From SAR116 cluster bacterium (lineage in GTDB: Bacteria; Pseudomonadota; Alphaproteobacteria; Puniceispirillales; GCA-002684695): a stretch of DNA of 8,352 nt. Where the stretch lies: the NCBI GenBank assembly GCA_002684695.1, contig NYVQ01000056.1, positions 10,227 to 18,578 of the forward strand, read 5' to 3'. The translations under genes and the position numbers were made by a program. Below, piece after piece: positions 1-6,777 of the stretch. The notes beneath the pieces are model-generated. The model did not search any database. It was given only the letters and a program-made list of their open reading frames with translations, and was not told where the DNA came from. Each line of letters opens with the position of its first letter. The first letter of the stretch is position 1.

Positions 1-1191
1 GGATTGCTATATTCAGTTATTGATTTTGCAATTATTTCTGCTGTTTGGTCAGATCCTGACGGAATAAAAAGAAAAGTTTGTGCAACTGTGAAGCAAGGTG
101 GGGAACTGCCTGCAGATTGGTATGGCGCATGCTGGCCATTTATTTTTGCAAAAAAGAAATTTCTTATTTACGGAAGAATCCCAACAGAAGAACTATGGCG
201 TGCAAATTTAATTTATGCAGGTCTTGTTTTAGGTATGGGCTATATAATCTGGGAAAAAGGACAGGGTAGGAAATGGGTTGGTTTGTTTATGTTGACTGTA
301 TTTCCAGTTATTTCACTTATTTTACTTACTGGCGCTAATTTTAAAATAAGTAATTCTTTATTCATTTCTACAGGAGTATTATTTTTACTTTCATTTTTAC
401 TTGGATATTTTTCAAGCAGAAATTTGTTAGGAGAAGTTTTAGAACAATTTTCGATATTATTTAATTTTATATCATTAATACTATTTTCGTTTTTTGTTTT
501 ATTAGTATTATTTTCTATAGATTATGGCTTAGAACCAATAGATACACTAGATTGGGGTGGACTTCTTTTAACTCTTCTAATAGCAATAACTGGGATAGTT
601 GCCTCTCTTCCTTTTGGAGTTTTATTAGCTTTAGGAAGAAGGTCAGATATGCCTGTTGCTAGACTGCTTTGTACAATGTTTATCGAATTTTGGAGGGGAA
701 TACCTCTGATAACTGTTTTATTTGCTGCTTCTGTTCTAATACCTTTATTTCTTCCTTCTGGGGCTGATGTAGATAAACTTTTAAGAGCTGTTATTGGTAT
801 AATTTTATTCTCATCTGCATATATGGCCGAAGTCATACGAGGGGGCTTGCAAGCCATACCAAGAGGTCAATATGAAAGTGCTTCAGCTGTTGGGCTGTCA
901 TACTCTCAGTCAATGAGATTTATAGTTTTACCACAAGCTCTAACACATGTTTTGCCAGGTATAGTTAATACCTTTATTGGTTTATTTAAAGACACAACAC
1001 TTGTCTCAATAATTGGAATTTTTGAAGTTATGGGTATTTTTAGAGCCGCTTCACAGGACGCTAATTGGGGTTCGCATGTTCAACATTCAACTAGTTATTT
1101 AGTAGCAGCGATTGTGTTCTTTGTTTTTTGTTTTGGAATGTCAAGATATTCAATTTACATTGAAAATAAACTCAGTAGAGATAATAAGTAA
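1..1191 (+). CDS. aapM: General L-amino-acid ABC transporter permease AapM/YhdY (5' partial)
   Basis: Inner-membrane permease of a broad-specificity L-amino-acid importer (AapJQMP/YhdWXYZ type). The frame is open from base 1, so the start lies upstream; the TTG at base 4 is just an internal Leu. Numbering from the first visible codon, a periplasmic GACWPF motif at about 42-47 with the following FxxYGRxPxxxxWR stretch is a hallmark of this subfamily. The binding-protein-dependent permease domain starts near 182 (DWGGLLLTLL). It includes the FIEFWRGIPLITVLF block and the EAA loop (about 267-304, with AEVIRGGLQAIPRGQYESA and IVLPQAL) that docks on the ATPase. The C-terminus, FGMSRYSIYIE, is also typical. 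About 52 extra residues, with two extra hydrophobic segments (about 119-137 and 148-172), sit between GACW and DWGG compared with the E. coli YhdY layout as I remember it. The ATPase gene follows after 15 nt, so the two are co-transcribed; aapJ and aapQ are expected just upstream. Confidence 0.95.
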   Translation, partial: GLLYSVIDFAIISAVWSDPDGIKRKVCATVKQGGELPADWYGACWPFIFAKKKFLIYGRIPTEELWRANLIYAGLVLGMGYIIWEKGQGRKWVGLFMLTVFPVISLILLTGANFKISNSLFISTGVLFLLSFLLGYFSSRNLLGEVLEQFSILFNFISLILFSFFVLLVLFSIDYGLEPIDTLDWGGLLLTLLIAITGIVASLPFGVLLALGRRSDMPVARLLCTMFIEFWRGIPLITVLFAASVLIPLFLPSGADVDKLLRAVIGIILFSSAYMAEVIRGGLQAIPRGQYESASAVGLSYSQSMRFIVLPQALTHVLPGIVNTFIGLFKDTTLVSIIGIFEVMGIFRAASQDANWGSHVQHSTSYLVAAIVFFVFCFGMSRYSIYIENKLSRDNK

Positions 1192-1206
1192 TTTAGGAGA
1201 TTTTTT

Positions 1207-1995
1207 ATGAATGCATCACAAGCAAAAACAAATGTTAAGTCTAAGATGAAGGTCTCCGACGAAGTTGTTATTGAAATTTCAAATATGAATAAATGGTTTG
1301 GCCATTTTCATGTTTTGAGAGACATAGATTTAATTGTTAATAAAGGAGAAAGAATTGTGATTTGTGGTCCATCTGGATCAGGCAAATCAACATTAATACG
1401 ATGTATAAATCGCCTTGAGGAGCACCAAAAAGGAATAATTAAAGTAGACGATGTTGAGTTAAATGATGATGTAAAAAAAATTGATAAAATTAGAAGTGAA
1501 GTTGGAATGGTATTTCAGTCTTTTAATTTGTTTCCTCACCTGTCAGCTTTAGAAAATTGTACATTGGCCCCAATATGGGTAAGGAAAATGCCAAAAAAAG
1601 ATGCAGAAGAATTGGCAATGAAATACTTAGAAATTGTAAAAATTCCTGAACAGGCTCTAAAGTATCCTGGTCAATTATCTGGTGGTCAACAGCAAAGGGT
1701 CGCTATTGCTCGGGCTTTGTGTATGGAGCCAAAAATTATGCTTTTTGATGAGCCAACATCAGCCTTAGACCCTGAAATGATAAAAGAGGTTTTAGACACA
1801 ATGATTGAACTTGCTGAAGATGGTATGACAATGATTGTTGTAACTCATGAAATGGGTTTTGCAAGTAAAGTAGCTAATAGGGTAATCTTTATGGATGAGG
1901 GACAAATTATTGAACAAAATTCACCAAAAGAATTTTTTAATAATCCAAAATCTGACAGAACTAAATTATTTTTGAGTCAAATTATTGATCATTAA
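1207..1995 (+). CDS. aapP: General L-amino-acid ABC transporter ATP-binding protein AapP
   Basis: Cytoplasmic ATPase subunit that powers the amino-acid importer with the upstream permease. All nucleotide-binding motifs of the polar-amino-acid ABC class are intact in 262 residues: Walker A GPSGSGKST (54-62), Q-loop FQSFNLFP (Q104), signature LSGGQQQR (157-164), Walker B IMLFDEP (177-183), D-loop SALD (185-188) and switch His H214 (VVTHEMGFA). The ATG is supported by AGGAGA at 1195-1200, six nt upstream and just after the permease stop. An N-terminal extension of about 20 residues precedes the first conserved strand (VIEISNMNKWFG), as is common in AapP. Its TAA lies in a TTAA shared with the stop of the opposing sulfurtransferase gene, leaving no intergenic space for a terminator. 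Confidence 0.96.
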   Translation: MNASQAKTNVKSKMKVSDEVVIEISNMNKWFGHFHVLRDIDLIVNKGERIVICGPSGSGKSTLIRCINRLEEHQKGIIKVDDVELNDDVKKIDKIRSEVGMVFQSFNLFPHLSALENCTLAPIWVRKMPKKDAEELAMKYLEIVKIPEQALKYPGQLSGGQQQRVAIARALCMEPKIMLFDEPTSALDPEMIKEVLDTMIELAEDGMTMIVVTHEMGFASKVANRVIFMDEGQIIEQNSPKEFFNNPKSDRTKLFLSQIIDH

Positions 1996-2840
1996 ATTTC
2001 TACTGGTGTATCTTCTCGAGACCCCCATTCACTCCAACTTCCATCATATACTTTTACATTTTTAAATCCTATTGAATTAGCTGCTAGTGCAAGACCGCAA
2101 GCAGTAACACCTGATCCACATGTCATTACTAATTCAGAGTTTTTATCTGTTAAACCAATGGTTATAAAAATTTCATTTATTTCATCGATTGATTTTAGAC
2201 AATTAGTGTTTTTATCAATAATAGATGATATTGGTATATTCAATGATGAAGGAATGTGCCCACTTTTTGTTCCTGCTCTTGGTTCTTTAACTTTTGCAAA
2301 AAATCTATCTTCTCCTCTTGCATCAATTACAATTTTATTTTTTTCATTTTCAAGATCACTCATAATGTTACTCAAAGTATCATATAACTCAAAGTTTTTA
2401 TTATCTGCGAAGTAAGCAGTTTCTTTAGTTTGACTTTTCTCATTGGAAGTGGGGCCACCACAGTTTATCCATGCTTTTAACCCGCCATCAATAATTCGTA
2501 TTTTATCATGGCCAAAAATTTTAAACATCCACCATACTCTAGCTGATGAAAAGAAAATACTATTATCATAAACAATAACAGTATCATCATTTTCAATTCC
2601 TAAGGAGCTTACCATTTTAGAAAAATAATCTTCATCAGGAAGCATATGCGGCAAGCTAGATTTTTTATCTGAAATTTGATCAATGTCAAAAAAACGTGCA
2701 TTAGGTATATGTTTATTGTTAAATTCATCTAGTGCATTTCTTCCAGAATTTGGTAGATGAAATGTAGCATCTAGAAATACAGTATTTGGCTTTAAAAATA
2801 AATTATCTAAAGCGAATTTCGCTGAAATTAATTCTTGCAT
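1992..2840 (-). CDS. sseA: 3-mercaptopyruvate sulfurtransferase (tandem rhodanese)
   Basis: Transfers sulfur from 3-mercaptopyruvate (or thiosulfate) to a thiol acceptor or cyanide through a cysteine persulfide; probably cytoplasmic, since no signal peptide is visible. The 282-residue length matches a two-rhodanese-domain protein. The N-terminal, catalytically inactive domain spans about 5-130 (VFLDATFHLP, VIVYDNSIFFSSARVWWMF, IIDGGLKAW). The C-terminal domain spans about 150-280, with VIDAR (171-175), the RAGTKSGHIPSSLNIP block (188-203) and the active-site loop CGSGVTA (C241-A247). CGSGVTA is the mercaptopyruvate-type loop rather than the thiosulfate rhodanese type. YDGSWSEWGS near the end is typical of SseA. 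AGGAG five nt upstream supports the ATG. The gene converges on aapP; mercaptopyruvate comes from cysteine, so a link to amino-acid uptake is plausible but inferred. Confidence 0.93.
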   Translation of the reverse strand: MQELISAKFALDNLFLKPNTVFLDATFHLPNSGRNALDEFNNKHIPNARFFDIDQISDKKSSLPHMLPDEDYFSKMVSSLGIENDDTVIVYDNSIFFSSARVWWMFKIFGHDKIRIIDGGLKAWINCGGPTSNEKSQTKETAYFADNKNFELYDTLSNIMSDLENEKNKIVIDARGEDRFFAKVKEPRAGTKSGHIPSSLNIPISSIIDKNTNCLKSIDEINEIFITIGLTDKNSELVMTCGSGVTACGLALAANSIGFKNVKVYDGSWSEWGSREDTPVEI

Positions 2841-2869
2841 TTAAACTCCTAAAATAAGTTACTGACAAT

Positions 2870-2898
2870 TTTATAATTTTTAATTAAGCTAATCCTAA
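2870..2898 (-). promoter_or_regulatory. Candidate sigma-70 promoter for the sulfurtransferase gene
   Basis: On the minus strand, TTAGGA (2893-2898) and TATAAA (2870-2875) are separated by 17 nt. A start near 2863 would give a leader of roughly 23 nt before the AGGAG site. The -35 match is poor (3/6), and in such AT-rich DNA a -10 match carries little weight. The 87-nt gap 2841-2927 must also hold any plus-strand promoter for the exported-protein gene; CTGACA at 2862-2867 is the best -35-like element for that, with no convincing -10. Confidence 0.3.
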
Positions 2899-2927
2899 TA
2901 ACTATTAAACAAAGTAATTTATGTAAA

Positions 2928-4121
2928 ATGTTTCGTCTATTATTTTCATTATTGATATGTATTATATTTTCAAATATTTCCTATGCCGATAAATTAATTG
3001 ATCTTGGGCCTAGTCTAAAAATTAGTTATAAAACCGGAAAAATAGATACAAATTCATACAACGGTTTTGCTTCTGATATTTCGTTTTATGATAAATTTAA
3101 TAATGACGAGTTAATTGGAACAGCAAAAACACTCAAAATTGAAAGTCAAAAAAATAAAGAAGGACAAGTAATTATAAATTTATTTTCAATAAGTGATATT
3201 TTTGCTTATGATGATGAATTGGGTTTTGAAATTGCGATTGATAAAATATCTATAACAGATTTTAATTCTATAATTTTTAATGACGAATTTGTTGAGGATG
3301 CATCAAACTATGATTTGTTAGATCACAAAAACTTTAGTTTTAATATAGAGGGAGTCAATTTTAAAAATAACGAATTTGATTTAGGTATTAAAAAAATAAG
3401 TCTTCCAAAAATTAAATATGACAAACTTTCATCAGGTGAAGATTTCGCCCAAGAAACTTCTTTTGAAATTAAAGAAATAAGCTTTACTGCCAATCCAGGT
3501 AATATTGATTTACTTCCTTTAAATGTTATTTTAGCTTCAATTGGTCAACAATCTCTCACTGTAGACTTAAACACTTACAGCGAAGTCTTTGATAAAGGAT
3601 TAATGCTGAAAATTATTTCGAAATTAGGGCTAAATATTATTGGTGGAGCAGCCTTGAATTTAGAATTAGATTACTCAGTGCCAATGGATACGTTTAAATA
3701 TTTTTCAAAAAATCAATCTCTAATTGATGAATTACAAAACCAGAATTTTGAAAGCTTAGATAACTTTAATAATGAAATACTGATGGAATTAGGTAAGATT
3801 CAACTAAATAAAGTTATCTTACAAATTGAGGATTTAGGTTTAAGAAAGCCTCTTATTATACTGGGTGCATCTAATATGGGAATGTCAGAAGAAGATATTA
3901 TTTCAATGTCAAATGGAATGATAAAATCAGTTCTTTTCCCCTTTATTCCTGTTAACGCAGAAAAATTTGCTAATAGTACATCAAAATTTATAGAACAAGG
4001 GGGAAAGCTAACTTTTAGCATTAACCCTCATAATCCTTTACCTATAATTTCATCAATAGGTTTACTTGTCATGCCAGATTTAGCCATTGAGTCATTAGGT
4101 GTTAAATTAATTGCTGAATAA
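2928..4121 (+). CDS. Exported protein of unknown function, 397 aa
   Basis: I do not recognise this family. The N-terminus is a clear Sec signal peptide: Met-Phe-Arg, a hydrophobic core (LLFSLLICIIFSNI) and a likely cleavage site after SYA at residue 20. The only Cys (C11) lies in the signal and lacks a proper lipobox (I precedes it), so a lipoprotein is unlikely. The mature part has no Cys or Trp. It shows repeated amphipathic strand-like stretches (LKISYKTG, KTLKIESQ, GFEIAIDKISITDF, SFNIEGVNF, SFEIKEISFTANPG) rich in Asp/Asn/Ser, then a more hydrophobic C-terminal third. It ends with GGKLTFSINPHNPLPI and a short apolar tail. This suggests a beta-rich periplasmic or envelope protein, loosely recalling AsmA/YdgA-type beta proteins (inference only). 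No strong Shine-Dalgarno precedes the ATG, but the signal peptide fits this start exactly. It is transcribed alone and converges on the enolase-superfamily gene with a 2-nt gap. Confidence 0.8.
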   Translation: MFRLLFSLLICIIFSNISYADKLIDLGPSLKISYKTGKIDTNSYNGFASDISFYDKFNNDELIGTAKTLKIESQKNKEGQVIINLFSISDIFAYDDELGFEIAIDKISITDFNSIIFNDEFVEDASNYDLLDHKNFSFNIEGVNFKNNEFDLGIKKISLPKIKYDKLSSGEDFAQETSFEIKEISFTANPGNIDLLPLNVILASIGQQSLTVDLNTYSEVFDKGLMLKIISKLGLNIIGGAALNLELDYSVPMDTFKYFSKNQSLIDELQNQNFESLDNFNNEILMELGKIQLNKVILQIEDLGLRKPLIILGASNMGMSEEDIISMSNGMIKSVLFPFIPVNAEKFANSTSKFIEQGGKLTFSINPHNPLPIISSIGLLVMPDLAIESLGVKLIAE

Positions 4122-4123
4122 AT

Positions 4124-5332
4124 TTAATCTAAATGTCTTTGATAATTACAGGCGTCCTCTTGCATTTCCAAATGTAATTTATTACCAGTATATTGATTTT
4201 GACTTGCTAAATCTTCATCAAATTCAATGCCTAATCCAGGACTTTTTGGAGAATGAATGAACCCATTCTCCCATTTAATCGAGTTTTTTATTAATTTTAA
4301 GTGAAAATCACCTCCTGTAAGAATTGTTTCAACCATTAAAAGATTTGGAATACTTGTAGCTAATTGTATATTGGCTGCCCATTCAATAGGACCTGCATAC
4401 AGATGTGGTGCAATTTGAGCATTAAAGACCTCTGCAATTGCACTAATTTTTTTTGTTTCAAGAATTCCACCTGATCTTCCTAAAGCTGGTTGAAGAATGC
4501 TTACACCACCATTTTTTAATAATGACGCAAATTCTGATTTTGTAGTATGCCTTTCTCCAGTTGCTATTGGTATATTTACAGCTTCTGAAACTTTTTTAAA
4601 TTCATCAATATTATCAGGAGGAATTGGCTCCTCAAACCAAAGAAGATTATACTTTTCTAATGCCTTGCCCAATCTAATCGCGCCTGAAGTAGTAAACTGT
4701 CCATGAGTTCCAAAAAGCAAATCTGCCTTATTACCAACTGTTTTTCTTAGCGCATTGCAAAATTCAATTGATAAGCTAATATCAACCATCGAAGGTTGAT
4801 GGCCACCTCTAATTGTGTATGGACCTGCAGGATCAAACTTTATTGCAGTAAAACCCTTATTTAACATTTCTATTGCACTTTCAACTGCCATATCTGGGCT
4901 AGCCCAAAATTTTTCTTTGTCATGATGTTCCAGCGGATATAAATAAGTGTATGATCTAATTCTGTCTTGCATACATCCACCTAGCATAGAATAAATCGGT
5001 TTATTAATGGATTTACCAATTATATCCAAACAAGCCATCTCAAGTCCTGAAAAAGCGCCTATTACTGTTGGGTCAGGCCTTTGAGAAAACCCACTTGAGT
5101 AAACTCTTCTAAACATGAGTTCAATATTTTCAGGGGCCTCATTTTTCATATGCCTGTCAAAAACATCTTCGATAACAATTTTCATAGACTCTGGTGAGAT
5201 GGATGCTGAGTAAACTTCACCATACCCAATTACGCCGTTATCACTTGTTAACTTTACAAAAATAAAATATTTACCACCCCAATAAGGTTTTTTGTTTCCT
5301 ACGATAAATACTTTAAGTCTACTGAGCTTCAT
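4124..5332 (-). CDS. Mandelate racemase/muconate lactonizing enzyme-family protein (galactonate-dehydratase-like, variant active site)
   Basis: Enolase-superfamily enzyme, probably acting on a sugar or hydroxy acid; the substrate cannot be read from the sequence. The 402 residues have the N-terminal capping domain (1-120, with GVIGYGE and FSGLEMACLDIIGKSINKPIYSMLGG) and then the barrel. From about 200 to 335 it aligns without gaps to E. coli galactonate dehydratase DgoD, as I remember that sequence, with an offset of 25. H210 matches the general acid H185, E234 and E260 (in FEEP and ATGER) match metal ligands E209 and E235, H310 (APH) matches H285, and E335 matches E310. The first metal ligand D183 is instead G208 (in GTHGQ), and the dyad Asp D258 is A283 (in LQPALG). 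The reading frame is otherwise intact, with PGLGIEFDE near the end as usual. No Shine-Dalgarno is visible before the ATG. I am sure of the superfamily but not of the reaction. Confidence 0.92.
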   Translation of the reverse strand: MKLSRLKVFIVGNKKPYWGGKYFIFVKLTSDNGVIGYGEVYSASISPESMKIVIEDVFDRHMKNEAPENIELMFRRVYSSGFSQRPDPTVIGAFSGLEMACLDIIGKSINKPIYSMLGGCMQDRIRSYTYLYPLEHHDKEKFWASPDMAVESAIEMLNKGFTAIKFDPAGPYTIRGGHQPSMVDISLSIEFCNALRKTVGNKADLLFGTHGQFTTSGAIRLGKALEKYNLLWFEEPIPPDNIDEFKKVSEAVNIPIATGERHTTKSEFASLLKNGGVSILQPALGRSGGILETKKISAIAEVFNAQIAPHLYAGPIEWAANIQLATSIPNLLMVETILTGGDFHLKLIKNSIKWENGFIHSPKSPGLGIEFDEDLASQNQYTGNKLHLEMQEDACNYQRHLD

Positions 5333-5365
5333 TTTAACACAAATATTAGTTATTTCAGAATGCTG

Positions 5366-5390
5366 TTGAATTATTATAATTTCTTATAAT
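5366..5390. promoter_or_regulatory. Divergent AT-rich promoter region (candidate -10 elements on both strands)
   Basis: The 87-nt gap between the divergent starts at 5332 and 5420 must drive both genes. On the plus strand, exact TATAAT matches occur at 5375-5380 and 5385-5390. On the minus strand, TATAAT reads at 5373-5378, overlapping the first plus-strand box. No good -35 lies at 16-18 nt from any of them; TTGAAT at 5366-5371 is only 13 nt from the second box. The overlapping boxes could make the two promoters compete. Chance matches are common at this base composition. Confidence 0.3.
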
Positions 5391-5419
5391 ATATTAAATA
5401 TATAAATATTGGAAAAAAA

Positions 5420-6247
5420 ATGACTGACAACAATACGTTTTTACCAGCTAAAATTCCAAGCAACGATGAGAGACGAGTTGAAGCTGTAAAAAGAACTGGT
5501 GCATTAGATGTTGATAATAAAGATTTATTTATAGTTTATAATGAATTGGCGAAACAGATATCTAATATGCCTGTTAGTTATACAGGTTTAATTGATGAAA
5601 GCAGACAATTTTTATTATGTCATATTGGTATGCCTGAAGATATCCCTGAGAGTATTCCCAGGGACACAACTTTTTGTCAATTTGCTCTCGATAGTACCAA
5701 ACCATTAATAGTAAATGATTGTAAAAATGATAATAGATTTAAAAATCACCCAATTGTATCTGGCCCTCCTAATGTAACTTTTTATGGTGGTTTTCCAATT
5801 ATTAATGAAGCCGGTTATGTTTTAGGAACGCTCTGTGTGACTGATGTTGATCCAAGCGCAAATTTAAGTGACTATCAAATTGATTTGCTAATTAAATTAA
5901 CTGGAAGATTAGCGCACCAGCTTGATATTCAGTCAGGGCAGCGCGAAATCACAGCTTCTAAGACAATAGATTTGCTTAGGGTAGTTCAAAAAAAACTTCC
6001 AAGTTTTAATATAAATGAACTTATTGGTTTTTTAAGTATTATCAATGGTTCTTTAGTAGATAAAGAAATGGCTAATATTCTTTCAAAAAATAATTTAATT
6101 GAAAATGATGGTAATCTCTCCCCGCTTGGTAGAAAAATTCAAAAAGATATAGGTTTAGATATTGGAATTCATAAAAAAATATTCGTTTCTAATGATGATA
6201 TATCATCTAATTTAGATAATATGATAGATGAATTGGGTGATTTGTAA
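5420..6247 (+). CDS. GAF-domain protein with an unrecognised C-terminal region
   Basis: Probable cytoplasmic sensor or regulator, 275 residues. Residues about 20-172 form a GAF domain of the kind found alone or before GGDEF and kinase modules: FCQFAL (85-90), PLIVNDCKNDNRFKNHPIVSGPPNVTFYGGFPI (95-127) and GYVLGTLCVTD (132-142). GAF domains bind small ligands or cyclic nucleotides; the ligand here is unknown. No output domain that I recognise follows. Instead there is a helical stretch (172-200) and a segment of about 60 residues (NELIGFLSIINGSLVDKEMANILSKNNLIENDGNLSPLGRKI) that looks helical and might be a small winged-helix-like or protein-binding fold (inference). It ends in an acidic tail. 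A short GGA lies 6 nt before the ATG in an A-rich leader. The stop TAA overlaps the next ATG by one base, so the two proteins are probably made together. Confidence 0.85.
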   Translation: MTDNNTFLPAKIPSNDERRVEAVKRTGALDVDNKDLFIVYNELAKQISNMPVSYTGLIDESRQFLLCHIGMPEDIPESIPRDTTFCQFALDSTKPLIVNDCKNDNRFKNHPIVSGPPNVTFYGGFPIINEAGYVLGTLCVTDVDPSANLSDYQIDLLIKLTGRLAHQLDIQSGQREITASKTIDLLRVVQKKLPSFNINELIGFLSIINGSLVDKEMANILSKNNLIENDGNLSPLGRKIQKDIGLDIGIHKKIFVSNDDISSNLDNMIDELGDL

Positions 6248-6591
6248 TGTATGCAGTTGTATATCAGTTTAAATTTCCATCAATTAGTGAAGCAAAAGTT
6301 GCTGCTGGTTTTTGTTCTGAATCTTTGGGTGGAAAAATATCAGAATATGACTTTTTAGGTCTAAATATATTAATTAGTAAAAATGGCGATTTAAATATTA
6401 ATGTAAAATTTGAAGATGCTAATTCTCTTAAAAAGTTTGAAGGTGACTCAGAAAAACTTTTTAATGACTTGAGAAATAGCTTTGTGTTTAAAGAAACAAA
6501 ATTTGCAGGCGTTTATGCATACTCTTTTGAAAAAGAAGCAATAGCTACTGAAATAAAACTTTCTGGACCGGCATACGTAAAAAATAACTAA
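6247..6591 (+). CDS. Small alpha/beta protein, translationally coupled to the GAF protein
   Basis: Unknown family, 114 residues. The order of apparent elements is strand (YAVVYQFKF), helix (SISEAKVAAGFCSESLG), two strands (LGLNILISKN, LNINVKFED), helix (SLKKFEGDSEKLFNDLRNSF) and strand (TKFAGVYAYSFEKE). This is a beta-alpha-beta-beta-alpha-beta pattern, as in ferredoxin-like or dimeric alpha/beta-barrel proteins. There is no signal peptide or membrane segment. The ATG overlaps the GAF gene's stop as TAATG, a classic reinitiation arrangement that suggests a fixed ratio or a physical partnership with the GAF protein. No independent Shine-Dalgarno is seen. The function is not assignable; the fold is inferred by eye only. 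Confidence 0.75.
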   Translation: MYAVVYQFKFPSISEAKVAAGFCSESLGGKISEYDFLGLNILISKNGDLNINVKFEDANSLKKFEGDSEKLFNDLRNSFVFKETKFAGVYAYSFEKEAIATEIKLSGPAYVKNN

Positions 6592-6615
6592 TTTATTTGT
6601 GAATAATGTCGTTCT

Positions 6616-6640
6616 AAACATAAATTAATGTTTTTATTTT
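6616..6640 (+). terminator. Weak AT-rich terminator after the GAF operon
   Basis: A six-base-pair stem, AAACAT (6616-6621) with ATGTTT (6628-6633), has a 6-nt loop and is followed by TTATTTT. It lies 25 nt past the stop of the small alpha/beta gene. The stem has only one G-C pair, so it is weak, although AT-rich stems are usual in such genomes. Confidence 0.4.
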
Positions 6641-6679
6641 AAAAAAATAATAGTATTTGTTGACTTTCTTTTAAAATAA

Positions 6680-6710
6680 TTACAAATGTAACTATGCAAA
6701 GACGTATAAT
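6680..6710 (+). promoter_or_regulatory. Candidate promoter of the cold-shock gene
   Basis: An exact TATAAT at 6705-6710 lies in the 186-nt gap before the cold-shock gene. The -35 is poor (TTACAA at 6680-6685, 19-nt spacer). Transcription starting near 6717 would give a leader of about 60 nt holding the hairpins described below. TTGACT at 6660-6665 is a better -35 box but has only TACAAA (6681-6686, 15-nt spacer) to go with it; that would give a longer leader of about 85 nt. I see no coding sequence in 6592-6777. Confidence 0.4.
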
Positions 6711-6730
6711 TGATTGCATTATATTACTTT

Positions 6731-6770
6731 TTGGAATGGTCTCGTCTTCATTCTAATGAAATTGGAGACT
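6731..6770 (+). promoter_or_regulatory. Two-state leader hairpin covering the cold-shock gene's Shine-Dalgarno
   Basis: Structure A pairs GTCTC (6739-6743) with GAGAC (6765-6769), with a possible G-U at 6738/6770. It encloses an inner stem TTCAT (6747-6751) with ATGAA (6756-6760) and a TCTA loop. GAG of the presumed GGAG Shine-Dalgarno (6764-6767, 10 nt before the ATG) is buried in this stem. Structure B pairs TTGGAATG (6731-6738) with CATTCTAA (6749-6756), eight pairs including one G-U and a 10-nt loop. B uses bases of A's inner stem and places the anti-Shine-Dalgarno arm in its loop, leaving GGAG free. Known cspA mRNAs are regulated by leader structure; this specific switch is an inference. 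Confidence 0.5.
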
Positions 6771-6777
6771 TAAATAA

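Noticed and set aside
78..269. Open frame of 63 codons on the plus strand inside aapM
   Set aside because: Alternative frame over the conserved GACW region of the permease; no domain.
522..857. Open frame of 111 codons on the minus strand inside aapM
   Set aside because: Lies fully within the well-supported permease gene, shows no family motif and no start signals.
2158..2415. Plus-strand open frame opposite the sulfurtransferase gene
   Set aside because: Antisense to conserved rhodanese sequence; Ser/Ile/Leu-rich product of the kind expected from a shadow frame.
3800..4021. Minus-strand open frame inside the exported-protein gene
   Set aside because: Antisense shadow with no start signal; the plus-strand gene has a clean signal peptide and the full frame.
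4497..4706. Plus-strand open frame opposite the enolase-superfamily gene
   Set aside because: Antisense to the conserved barrel motifs; no recognisable content.
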